DNA of 64,000 nt from contig NZ_OZ007039.1 of assembly GCF_963931675.1 (NCBI RefSeq), positions 529,657-593,656 on the forward strand, read 5' to 3'. Numbering within the stretch: the stretch's first letter is position 1; every line of letters starts with the position of its first letter. A program made the position numbers and the translations under genes. Shown here in pieces: positions 25,027 to 33,876 of the stretch. The DNA comes from an uncultured Alistipes sp. (lineage in GTDB: Bacteria > Bacteroidota > Bacteroidia > Bacteroidales > Rikenellaceae). The notes below the pieces were generated by a model. That model was not told the origin of the DNA, did no database searches, and was given only the letters and a program-made list of their open reading frames with translations.

Positions 25027-26805
25027 ATGAAGAAACTCTATTCTTACCGCGTCCTGGCCACCAAGAGTCTTGCTCTGGCGACGGCCTTCCTCTTCGCGTG
25101 CTCGAATGACGACACACCAACCCCTCCACCCTCCGGTCCCGACAGCGACGATCCCGGAGTAGAGGTGGCCGCTACACCGATCAAGAGTCTAAAGGCCACT
25201 ATCGGCGAGGAGACCGTAACCGCTACGGTGGACGATGAACAGAAACAGGCCTCGCTGAACTTCGATTATGCCGAAGACTTCACAAGCGTCACTCTTGCCG
25301 TCGAAACCAATACGGGCTGGAAGGTCCAGGCTCCGGCCGAACTTGACGGTATCGACCTTTCGACGGATCCCAGCATCACCTTCGCCTCCGACGACGACCA
25401 GACGATGACCTATGACCTCGTGCTGGCGACGAACGCCAATCCGATCGACGTGTCGAAACTGAGCGTAGCGGGAGCCTCCGTAAGCATTTCGCCCGACAAC
25501 GCCTCCCGCATCATCATCACCTTCGATGCGAATGCCTCGACCACCGTCGAGATAACCTTCGCCGATGGAGCGCTCAAGGAGGGTGCCTCGATCTCGGGAA
25601 TGAGCGGGAACATACTGACCCTTGCATTCGGTGCCACGACCGAACAGGAGGTCTCGGTGGTGATCAACGGCAAGGAGCACAAGTATACCTTTGTTCTCGA
25701 GATGCCCGCACTGGCCGATGAATTCCTCAAAAAACTGAAAACCGTGGGCGACTTCATTGACAAGACGGCCGAATATGCATTCGCCTCGAAATACGACTAT
25801 ATCAAGGTATACAACGCCACCACGCTGAACAACATGCCGGGCGCCACCAATGGCAAGGGAGAAGACGGAAGCAGCACCTCGGAACCCGTACACTGGACAA
25901 ACAACAGTTCGCTGGAGGTTCAGGAGGCCGCCATGCGGTGTCTGGGCGACTGCACGGATGCGGACTTTACCCAGACCGTCACGGGTGTGAACTTCACGAT
26001 CGTGACCGTCGACAAGTCCAAGGTCAGCGGCAAGATCGTGGCCAGCAGCGAAGATCGCGGATTCTCGATCGACGGTTCCGAGGGTCTCATCGCCATGAGC
26101 GGAAATGTCGTCGTGCGTGAAGACCAGAAATTCCGTAACAACCTGATCGCCGTCGGCGGCACCACCCTGGCAAACAGCCTCTCCTGGTCGACAGCGTTCC
26201 GGACAGCTATCGCCTTCGACAAAGACGGAACCATCCATTTCGTACTGGCCGGACTGGATGATACGGACAACTCGATCCGGCAGCTTCCCTTCTGCGAGGA
26301 CCAGACCGACCACAACGCCGTGCTCAGCGACAACGAACGGGACAAATACTATTACGGTGCCAACTACAAGAACAAATTCCTTGCATCCTGGGAATTCGAC
26401 ATGCAGAGTGTGGCAACAGCACACATGCTCATGATTCTAAACGGAGAAGCCAAGGGTTGGCGCTGGGGCCTGCTCAATGACGGAAACAGCTCATCTCCCG
26501 GCAACGCAACCGCATACAATGCAAGAGCCCGCCGCACCTTCATCGGCGAAACCGAGGACAAGATCGTCTTCGCTACCGAAACCGGAGATGGCGTACTGAT
26601 GTCTCAGGGCGGGCGCGTGCTGCAGGTTGCAGGCTGCACCAATGCCACGGCAACCTCCCGTCACGACGGATGGATGAACGTTGCGGACACAAACGGCGGC
26701 TCGACCGAATACTATCCCTCGATCTACGTCGACGGCGTAAATGTCTCGGGTGGAGCATCCAGCACGTGTCCTCTCTGCTACAAGATCGTCTACAACGCCA
26801 AATAA
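25027..26805 (+). CDS. Surface lipoprotein with DUF5018-like N-terminus and degenerate NAGPA-like C-terminus
   Basis: A 592-aa lipoprotein. Lipobox Cys25 (LFAC) is followed by SNDD, an acidic export signal pointing to the cell surface. Residues about 50-230 form two Ig-like DUF5018-type repeats (IKSLKATIGEE..., then VSKLSVAGASVS...). The C-terminal third shows a phosphodiester-glycosidase-like pattern. ARRTFIGETEDKIVFATETG (about 500) resembles RTAxG-DGK-DGR, and NGGSTEYYPSIYVDG (about 556) resembles DGGGST...DG. The conserved first Asp and the strict DGGGS are missing, so enzymatic activity is doubtful. A glycan-binding surface role is inferred. Its neighbour at 26943 has the same layout. 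Confidence 0.72.
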   Translation: MKKLYSYRVLATKSLALATAFLFACSNDDTPTPPPSGPDSDDPGVEVAATPIKSLKATIGEETVTATVDDEQKQASLNFDYAEDFTSVTLAVETNTGWKVQAPAELDGIDLSTDPSITFASDDDQTMTYDLVLATNANPIDVSKLSVAGASVSISPDNASRIIITFDANASTTVEITFADGALKEGASISGMSGNILTLAFGATTEQEVSVVINGKEHKYTFVLEMPALADEFLKKLKTVGDFIDKTAEYAFASKYDYIKVYNATTLNNMPGATNGKGEDGSSTSEPVHWTNNSSLEVQEAAMRCLGDCTDADFTQTVTGVNFTIVTVDKSKVSGKIVASSEDRGFSIDGSEGLIAMSGNVVVREDQKFRNNLIAVGGTTLANSLSWSTAFRTAIAFDKDGTIHFVLAGLDDTDNSIRQLPFCEDQTDHNAVLSDNERDKYYYGANYKNKFLASWEFDMQSVATAHMLMILNGEAKGWRWGLLNDGNSSSPGNATAYNARARRTFIGETEDKIVFATETGDGVLMSQGGRVLQVAGCTNATATSRHDGWMNVADTNGGSTEYYPSIYVDGVNVSGGASSTCPLCYKIVYNAK

Positions 26806-26820
26806 CCTCTGAACACATGC

Positions 26821-26847
26821 CCGGCCGCAGGCCCCTCCTGCGGCCGG
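26821..26847 (+). promoter_or_regulatory. GC-rich intercistronic hairpin between the two lipoproteins
   Basis: CCGGCCGCAGG pairs perfectly with CCTGCGGCCGG around a five-base loop, 15 bases after the stop codon. There is no T run, so it is more likely an RNA-stability or processing element, or a partial attenuator, than a full terminator. Confidence 0.6.
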
Positions 26848-26942
26848 ATCGCTCAAACCGGAAATACGGCGACTCGATGCTCTGCGGAGCACCGAGTCGA
26901 CCGGATTCCCGAACTGAACCGCACCCCGACATTCAACCAATC

Positions 26943-28634
26943 ATGAAACCCAATTTACGCAACCGTTTCGTACCGATCCTGGCCCTTTTACTGCTCGTCC
27001 TGTTCGGAGGCGCCTGCTCCGAAACCCCGGACAACATTGCCGAAACCATCCGTGGAGAGGCCTTCTCCGCACTCTCGGTGACGGCAAACAACGGTGAGAC
27101 GGTCCAGGCCGTCGCCATCGACGAGAAAAACTACTCGCTGGCTTTCGATACTGCCGACGAGTTCGACAAATGTTCCATCCGCGTAAGCCTCAATCCCGGC
27201 TACACGCTCATCTATCCCGAAAATCCCGAACAATTCGACCTCGGGACCTCTCCCGTGATCCATTTCAACAACCCCCAGGGACGAATCATTAAATACTGGC
27301 TCTCGGTACGCTCCAACTCGCTGCCGCTCGTGGACGCCTCGAAGATCTCGGTCGAAGGCAGCAGCACCTCGGATGACGTGACCCTCTCAAGTGCGACAAA
27401 AACCCTGACCGTGAACTACGCGCTCGGCATGGACATGACGGCCATCACCCTCATCTTCGGCGACGGGTCTCTGCTCGACGGGGGTTCCGTAGGCACAGAC
27501 AACCGCGCAACGTTCGATCTCTCGAAAGGCAAAGACGAAACGCTGCTCGTCGACATGAACGGAAAACAGGTCGCATACACGGTGCAGATCAATTTCGGCC
27601 GCGTAATGGCCTCACCCTCGTCCATCGGTATGCGCGACGTGACAACCCAGTTCGTCGAGGAGGGATCCCCCTTCACCGTCTACCAGGCCACCTCGTTGCC
27701 CGCCGTACCCATACTCAACGAAGGTCAGCCCGAAGAGCCCGAATTCTGGACGAACGGCAACTACGGAAACAGCCTCGACGCCCAGCTGGCGGCCATGAGT
27801 TTCCTCGGAGACTGGGCGTCCAACCGTCCCACGACCGTACTCAACAACCAGTCGCTGACCGTCATATTCGTCGATCCGCAGAAAGTATCCGGCAGCATCA
27901 GGGCCGACGACGCCGGCGGTCTCGAAATAGACGGTTCGATGGCCGATTTCGTGATGACCGGCTGCTCGAAGGAGCTGCAGAGCGAGGTGGTATTGGAGGA
28001 GCGGATCGTCGATCAGAAAATAAAGACCCTCGGAAAGGGCTATTTCCGGGCTTGCGTGGCATTCGACCGGGAGGGCGGGCTGCATCTGACCGGCGCGGCT
28101 CTCGCGCCCGACAACCTCGCGCCAACCGATATCTCGCAATACCGGGAAATGGCCTTCGTAGATCCCCAATACTACGGGCTGCTCACCGATGAAACCATGG
28201 CCGAGCACTTCCCGCAAAAGGCGAAATATGCCGATTATACCTCCGACTGGTCCTTCGATGCGAAATGTTTCGCAACGGCCTATCCCCGGATCATCTGGGA
28301 CGGAAATGCGCTGAGGTATCAAACCAGCATCGCAAACGACGGATACGGCGACTCGTCCGGGAACGGAACGGCCTGGAACGGAGAACGCACCCGCTGTTTC
28401 ATCGGTACGACGTTCGACGGAAGAATCGCCTTCGCCGCCTCGAACGGCAAAAGCGGCATGCTGCAGATTGCCTGGCTACTGCAGAAACTGGGCTGGCGAT
28501 ACATGTACTATGTGGGTGGATCGTTCTATGCCGACGACGAATTCCAGCCGACCATCTACCTCTACGGGAATCGGGTCTGCGGAGCGGAATACCAGACCGC
28601 CAAATACCTGTTGACCTTCGATGCGAAACAATAA
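26943..28634 (+). CDS. Surface lipoprotein, DUF5018-like N-terminus plus degenerate NAGPA-like C-terminus (paralogue)
   Basis: A 563-aa lipoprotein with lipobox Cys25 (GGAC) and an acidic SETPD signal, so probably surface-exposed. Residues about 35-220 are Ig-like DUF5018-type repeats. The C-terminus aligns by eye with the true phosphodiester glycosidase of this locus. ATAYPRIIWDGN (about 445) matches [25 protein letters not shown] matches [13 protein letters not shown], and GMLQIAWLLQKLGW (about 505) matches the helix before DGGGS. The catalytic loop is degraded to YVGGSFYAD. The start is the signal-peptide Met; a longer frame runs back into the upstream gene. It ends 19 bases before SusC. 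Probably a glycan-binding partner of the SusCD complex. Confidence 0.74.
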   Translation: MKPNLRNRFVPILALLLLVLFGGACSETPDNIAETIRGEAFSALSVTANNGETVQAVAIDEKNYSLAFDTADEFDKCSIRVSLNPGYTLIYPENPEQFDLGTSPVIHFNNPQGRIIKYWLSVRSNSLPLVDASKISVEGSSTSDDVTLSSATKTLTVNYALGMDMTAITLIFGDGSLLDGGSVGTDNRATFDLSKGKDETLLVDMNGKQVAYTVQINFGRVMASPSSIGMRDVTTQFVEEGSPFTVYQATSLPAVPILNEGQPEEPEFWTNGNYGNSLDAQLAAMSFLGDWASNRPTTVLNNQSLTVIFVDPQKVSGSIRADDAGGLEIDGSMADFVMTGCSKELQSEVVLEERIVDQKIKTLGKGYFRACVAFDREGGLHLTGAALAPDNLAPTDISQYREMAFVDPQYYGLLTDETMAEHFPQKAKYADYTSDWSFDAKCFATAYPRIIWDGNALRYQTSIANDGYGDSSGNGTAWNGERTRCFIGTTFDGRIAFAASNGKSGMLQIAWLLQKLGWRYMYYVGGSFYADDEFQPTIYLYGNRVCGAEYQTAKYLLTFDAKQ

Positions 28635-28653
28635 CGCTTAACCGAACCGAATC

Positions 28654-31600
28654 ATGAAAAAAATACCCTTCTGTCTGTTGCTCGCACTCTGTGCCGCGTG
28701 GGGTCCGATGAGCTCGACGGCTGCGGAAAATACGGCGGGAACAACCGCCGGACAGCAGAGCCGCCGCACCGTCGAATACTCCGGCCGCGTGCTGGACGCA
28801 CGGACCAACGACCCGCTCGTCGGAGCCACGGTCATCCTCAAAGGTACAACCATCGGAACCAGCACCGACATCAACGGGGAATTCCGGATCGGGGTCCCCG
28901 AATCCATCCGCACGGTCGAACTGGAGGTCTCCTATATGGGTTATCGCTCCGAAACGGTTCAATCCGTACAAACCGCAGAGATCGTCATCCGTCTGCAGGA
29001 GGATGCGACCTCTCTCGAAGAGGTGCAGGTCATCGCTTACGGGCAGCAGAAAAAGGTCTCCGTGACGGGCGCCATCGCCTCCATCGCCACCAAGGACCTG
29101 CTCAAATCCCCGAGCGGAAGCCCCGCCAATGCACTTGCAGGAGCCGTCACCGGCATCTCCTCCGTGCAGATGTCCGGACAGCCCGGAGCCGAGGATCCCT
29201 CAATCTATGTCCGTGGAACCGGTTCGCTTTCGAATGCCACGTCGCAGCCGCTGATTCTGGTCGATGGCGTCGAGCGTTCGTTCTTCCAGATGGACCCTCA
29301 TGAGATCGAAAGCATCACGGTCCTCAAGGATGCCTCCTCGACCGCCGTCTTCGGGGTCCGGGGCGCCAACGGCGTCATTCTCGTAACCACACGACGCGGG
29401 GACAAGGGAGCTCCCGAAATCTCGTGGAACTCCTCCTTCGGTCTGACCCAGACCCTGCGCAACCTGACCGGTGTGGGCAGTTACGACTACGCCCGCATCT
29501 ATTCGGAAATCGAAATGTCGGACACCCCGGGACTCACCGAAGACAAGCTTACCTTTTCGCCCTATGTCATCGAACGGTTCCGAAAGGGTGACGACCCGAT
29601 CATGTTCCCCGACGTCGACTGGAACGATTACATCTTCAAGAACCTCGCCTGGCAAACCCAGCACAGCGCAACCATCTCCGGAGGTGGTGACCGCGTCCGT
29701 TACTTCGTCTCGGGCGGATTCCTCGAACAGGACGGAATGCTCAAGAAGATGTACGAGAACTACGATCCCAACTACAACTACAAACGGTTCAACTACCGTT
29801 CGAACATCGACATCGATCTGACCCGAACCACGCTGCTCAAACTCAACGTCGGCGGGAGAACCGGTACAAGACGGGAGCCCGTGACCGATGCCTTGTGGCA
29901 GAAAATCATGTGGGCTACGCCCTTCTCAAGTCCCGGATTCGTCGACGGAAAATACATCACCAACACCCACAGCAGCTACATTCCCCTGGCCGAACTTTCA
30001 AGTGGTCTGGACTACTACTACAACTGGGGATACCGGAAGGTACGCTCCAATGAGCTGAATCTCGACCTGGCACTCGAACAGGAACTCGATATCATCACCA
30101 AGGGGCTCAAGGTCAATGTCAAGGGGGCCTACAACACCAGCCATTCCGTCATCAATCAGTATGGCGTGACGGCCGGCGACAGTGCCTACTCCCCCTACTA
30201 CCTGGGATCGATCACTCAGCCCGGGATGGACGTCTCGGATCCGGAATTCGACAACACCATCATCTACAAGACCGACGGCGTTACGGGCATGGACGAGCCA
30301 ATGAGCTACTCCGAACCCGCAACCTCACGCGGCCGGAACTGGTACCTCGAGGCAAGCATCAACTACCAGCGATCGTTCGGCGACCACGACGTCTCGGCGC
30401 TGCTGCTCTACAACCAGTCGAAAACCTATTATCCGGCCGAGTACAGCGACATCCCCACTGCCTATGTCGGATACGTCGGCCGGGCAACCTACTCCTACAA
30501 GAAACGCTATCTGCTCGATTTCAACATCGGATACAACGGTTCGGAGAATTTCGCTCCCGGGAAACGATACGGCGTATTCCCCGCCGGATCCGTCGGTTGG
30601 ATCATCTCGGAGGAGAACTTCATGAAGAACCAGCAGGTCGTCGATTTCCTCAAGATCAGGGCATCCTACGGACTGGTCGGAAACGACAAGTACAGCGGGG
30701 CCCGCTTCCTCTACCGGCAGGGGCTCTGGTACGGCGAACACTCGATCCGCAACACCGGCGGAAGCTACAGCTTCGGAAGCGAATTCACCGGCATGCAGTA
30801 CGACGCCGTCGAGGGAACGATCGGCAACGACGAAGTGACCTGGGAAAAGGTCCGCAAACAAAACTACGGCATCGATCTGAAGATGTTCGGTTCGAGACTC
30901 TCGCTGACGGCCGACTACTTCTTCGAGCACCGTTACGACATTCTCTCGGCGAGGAATACACTCCCTTCGATCGTGGCCGTCAGCCTGCCGCTGATGAACC
31001 TCGGCGTAGTGGACAACAAAGGCTTCGAGATCTCGCTCGGATGGAACGCCAACGCCACCAATCTCAACTGGTGGGTACAGGGCAACGTCTCCTATTCGAA
31101 AAACAAGATCATCTACATGGACGAGGTCACGCCGAACTATCCCTGGATGGCGCAGACCGGACGCAGCACAGGGTTGAACTACGGATACCTCTTCGACCGT
31201 TTCCTCTCCGAGGAGGATTTCGACGAGGCCGGGAATCTGAAGGTTGACGCCAATGGCAAACCGGTCCTGCCCGTCATGTCGCTGGCAAATCCCCGGCCCG
31301 GAGACGCCCTTTTCAAGGATCTCAACGCCGACGGTGTGATCGACGGAAACGACAAGACCTATTTCGGATACAACGATCGCCCCGATTACGTCTTCGGTCT
31401 TCTGGGCGGCATCCGTTGGAAAGGATTCGAGATCTCCATGCAGTGGACGGCCGGACTCCATGCCTCCAGAATGCTCTCGGGAGAGTACCGCGAACCGTTC
31501 GGAAGCACGAACTCCCGGGCGCTGCTCAAGTTCCTTGCCGACGACAGCTGGACGCCGCAAAACCCCGACGCACGATTCCCGCGTCTGACCTTCACCAACA

Positions 31601-31878
31601 AACAACACTACCTCGAGGACTCCGACCTGTGGCTCATGGACGGTTCCTACCTGCGGCTGAAGGTCCTTGACGTGGGCTACACCTTCGAGAAGAACAAATT
31701 CTTCAACAAACTGGGTGTCAAGTCTCTGAGAGTCTATTTCAGCGGATATAACATGCTGACGCTCTTCTCCGAGCTGAACGACATGGACATCGATCCCGAG
31801 GGTACGACCGGCGGATCATCCATCGATACGTATCCCAACATACGCATCTTCAATTTCGGAGTCAATATCACCTTTTAA
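28654..31878 (+). CDS. SusC-family TonB-dependent outer-membrane transporter (first pair)
   Basis: A 1,074-aa outer-membrane importer of oligosaccharides driven by TonB. A signal peptide (about 1-25) is followed by a carboxypeptidase-regulatory-like domain (about 41-115, YSGRVLDARTNDPLVGATV), then the SusC plug with IYVRGTGSL, PLILVDGVERSF and TVLKDASSTAVFGVRGANGV. The rest is the 22-strand barrel ending in aromatic NFGVNITF. It is paired with the SusD gene 10 bases downstream. Confidence 0.97.
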   Translation: MKKIPFCLLLALCAAWGPMSSTAAENTAGTTAGQQSRRTVEYSGRVLDARTNDPLVGATVILKGTTIGTSTDINGEFRIGVPESIRTVELEVSYMGYRSETVQSVQTAEIVIRLQEDATSLEEVQVIAYGQQKKVSVTGAIASIATKDLLKSPSGSPANALAGAVTGISSVQMSGQPGAEDPSIYVRGTGSLSNATSQPLILVDGVERSFFQMDPHEIESITVLKDASSTAVFGVRGANGVILVTTRRGDKGAPEISWNSSFGLTQTLRNLTGVGSYDYARIYSEIEMSDTPGLTEDKLTFSPYVIERFRKGDDPIMFPDVDWNDYIFKNLAWQTQHSATISGGGDRVRYFVSGGFLEQDGMLKKMYENYDPNYNYKRFNYRSNIDIDLTRTTLLKLNVGGRTGTRREPVTDALWQKIMWATPFSSPGFVDGKYITNTHSSYIPLAELSSGLDYYYNWGYRKVRSNELNLDLALEQELDIITKGLKVNVKGAYNTSHSVINQYGVTAGDSAYSPYYLGSITQPGMDVSDPEFDNTIIYKTDGVTGMDEPMSYSEPATSRGRNWYLEASINYQRSFGDHDVSALLLYNQSKTYYPAEYSDIPTAYVGYVGRATYSYKKRYLLDFNIGYNGSENFAPGKRYGVFPAGSVGWIISEENFMKNQQVVDFLKIRASYGLVGNDKYSGARFLYRQGLWYGEHSIRNTGGSYSFGSEFTGMQYDAVEGTIGNDEVTWEKVRKQNYGIDLKMFGSRLSLTADYFFEHRYDILSARNTLPSIVAVSLPLMNLGVVDNKGFEISLGWNANATNLNWWVQGNVSYSKNKIIYMDEVTPNYPWMAQTGRSTGLNYGYLFDRFLSEEDFDEAGNLKVDANGKPVLPVMSLANPRPGDALFKDLNADGVIDGNDKTYFGYNDRPDYVFGLLGGIRWKGFEISMQWTAGLHASRMLSGEYREPFGSTNSRALLKFLADDSWTPQNPDARFPRLTFTNKQHYLEDSDLWLMDGSYLRLKVLDVGYTFEKNKFFNKLGVKSLRVYFSGYNMLTLFSELNDMDIDPEGTTGGSSIDTYPNIRIFNFGVNITF

Positions 31879-31888
31879 CTGACCGCTC

Positions 31889-33847
31889 ATGAAAAAATCG
31901 ATCATAAACCTGTTGTCCTTCGCAATCGCACTGGTGTGCGGAGCCGGTTGTGCCGACCTGAAATTCGGCGACGACTTTCTGGAAAAGACCCCCGGCGTAG
32001 ACATGACCATCGACTCGATCTTTTCGCGCAAGCTCTACGCCGACCGTGCGCTGACCGGAGCCTATGCCACCATGCGCTCCTGTCTGACACTCGGAAGCAA
32101 CGAGAACTTCCCCAACGAAAGCGACAATGAATACGGATACAAACCCGCCGCCGACAAACTCGGATGGGACAACCTCGATGCCCTGACCGACATCATCAAC
32201 AGCCACATGAGCTACGGCGGTGCCGCATCGGTCTACTATTCGGGGACCTACAGCGCCGAAACCGAGAACACCAGCACCAGCACCAAAATGGGCTTCAACC
32301 CGTGGCAGGATGCCACCTGGTGGGGAATCCGACGCGCCCTGCTCTACATCGAAAACGTCGACCGCGTTCCCGACATGACCCCGGAGGAAAAAGAGCGGGG
32401 AAAGGGGGAGGCCTACATGATCATGGCCTGCCATTACCTCGATCTGTTCCGGAATTTCGGCGGAATACCGCTGCTCAAGAGCTCGGTCAACGTCAGCAAC
32501 CTCGACGGGGTGGACTTCAAGCGGCAAAGCGTCGAAGAGACCCTGAAGTATATCGTCAGCCTCTGTGACGAGGCCGCGAAACGACTTACGTGGACCGTCA
32601 ACGCCTCCGAGGACGGACGTTTCACGAAAGCCGCGGCCATGGGGCTGAAGATCCGCGCACTGGCTTTTGCGGCAAGCCCCCTCTTCAATGCTCCGGCACC
32701 CTACGCCCCGGCACAATCGCCCACGGGCGCCAACGCATCCAAAGTCTCGGCCCAGGATGCCGAAAGGATGATCTGGTGGGGGAACTGCTCGACGGAGCGG
32801 TGGAACGATGTGGTGACAGCCTGCAAGGAGTTTTTCGAGGAGAACACCCGAAACGGAAACATTTATGCACTCGTCGACACCGACAACCCCGCCGAGGACT
32901 TCTCCAAATGCTATGCGGACCGCAACAACGGCGAGATCCTGATCTCGACAGGCCGGCAGGTTGAAAAATTCTACGATCTTTATCACACCTACTGTTTCGG
33001 GCCTTCGGTCGACCCGATCACCGGAAACAAGAACTGGGGATGGGGCGGCAGCTGCGTGACGCTCAACTATGTCGACCTCTTCCCCTCGAGTACCGGAGAA
33101 CCGGCCCGTTACAGAGACTGGATCGCACGAAACGGACACAGCGGATCGGAGACAAACACCCCCTTCGTAGACCGAGACCCGAGGCTCTCCGAATCCGTGA
33201 TGGTCATCGGCGGAAAGACATTCCGGGGGCGGCAACCCGAGATGTGGATCGGAGGCACCGAGCGCGGCGAGAAAAATGCCGGACGCGCCATCTCGGGATT
33301 CTGTATCCGCAAATTCTTCTGGGATTTCAATCCCGAGACCTACCACTACAAGGCCGTCTGCTCGCCCTATCTGCGTCTGGCGGAGATCTGCCTCACCTAT
33401 GCCGAGGCCCTCAACGAAACCGGACAGAGCGAGCAGGCCAAGGAATGGCTCGACAAGACACGTGACCGCGCCGGACTGCCCGCCATTACCGATGCACAGC
33501 TCAAACGTCTCCATCCCGATGACGAGTTGGCCCAAGCTCCCGATTACCCGGAATTCCTCGGCGACAAACGCCTGCGCGAGGAGATTCTCGACGAACGGGC
33601 CCGCGAATTCTGCTTCGAGGAGGTCCGCTGGTACGATCTGGTGCGCTGGAAGCGAAGCGACATCCTCGAAGAGCCCCTCTACGGCATCACGATCACAGGA
33701 AACGCCTCCGCCCTGGAATTCTCCGATCCGCAACCCGAACCCGTCCGCGCCTGGACCAACAATTTCGATCCGAAATGGTACCTGAGCGCATTCCCCTCGG
33801 ATGAGGTCAACAAGGGATACGGGCTCGTGCAGAACCCCGGTTGGTAG
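31889..33847 (+). CDS. SusD-family outer-membrane glycan-binding lipoprotein (first pair)
   Basis: A 652-aa SusD/RagB protein that caps the SusC barrel and captures glycans. Lipobox Cys21 (GAGC) is followed by ADLKFGDDF, an acidic surface-export signal. The protein has the SusD_RagB N-terminal TPR-like region (DNLDALTDIINSHMSYGG, YLDLFRNFGGIPLL) and the C-terminal pattern RLAEICLTYAEALNETG through ERAREFCFEEVRWYDLVRW-type residues. The length is at the upper end for SusD. Substrate specificity cannot be read from sequence. Confidence 0.96.
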   Translation: MKKSIINLLSFAIALVCGAGCADLKFGDDFLEKTPGVDMTIDSIFSRKLYADRALTGAYATMRSCLTLGSNENFPNESDNEYGYKPAADKLGWDNLDALTDIINSHMSYGGAASVYYSGTYSAETENTSTSTKMGFNPWQDATWWGIRRALLYIENVDRVPDMTPEEKERGKGEAYMIMACHYLDLFRNFGGIPLLKSSVNVSNLDGVDFKRQSVEETLKYIVSLCDEAAKRLTWTVNASEDGRFTKAAAMGLKIRALAFAASPLFNAPAPYAPAQSPTGANASKVSAQDAERMIWWGNCSTERWNDVVTACKEFFEENTRNGNIYALVDTDNPAEDFSKCYADRNNGEILISTGRQVEKFYDLYHTYCFGPSVDPITGNKNWGWGGSCVTLNYVDLFPSSTGEPARYRDWIARNGHSGSETNTPFVDRDPRLSESVMVIGGKTFRGRQPEMWIGGTERGEKNAGRAISGFCIRKFFWDFNPETYHYKAVCSPYLRLAEICLTYAEALNETGQSEQAKEWLDKTRDRAGLPAITDAQLKRLHPDDELAQAPDYPEFLGDKRLREEILDERAREFCFEEVRWYDLVRWKRSDILEEPLYGITITGNASALEFSDPQPEPVRAWTNNFDPKWYLSAFPSDEVNKGYGLVQNPGW

Positions 33848-33876
33848 ACGATTGTTAAACAGACAAATTTCAAACG

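Noticed and set aside
25020..25027. TACCTTTA as a -7 box before the first PUL lipoprotein
   Set aside because: It overlaps the start codon and lacks the final G and a -33 box.
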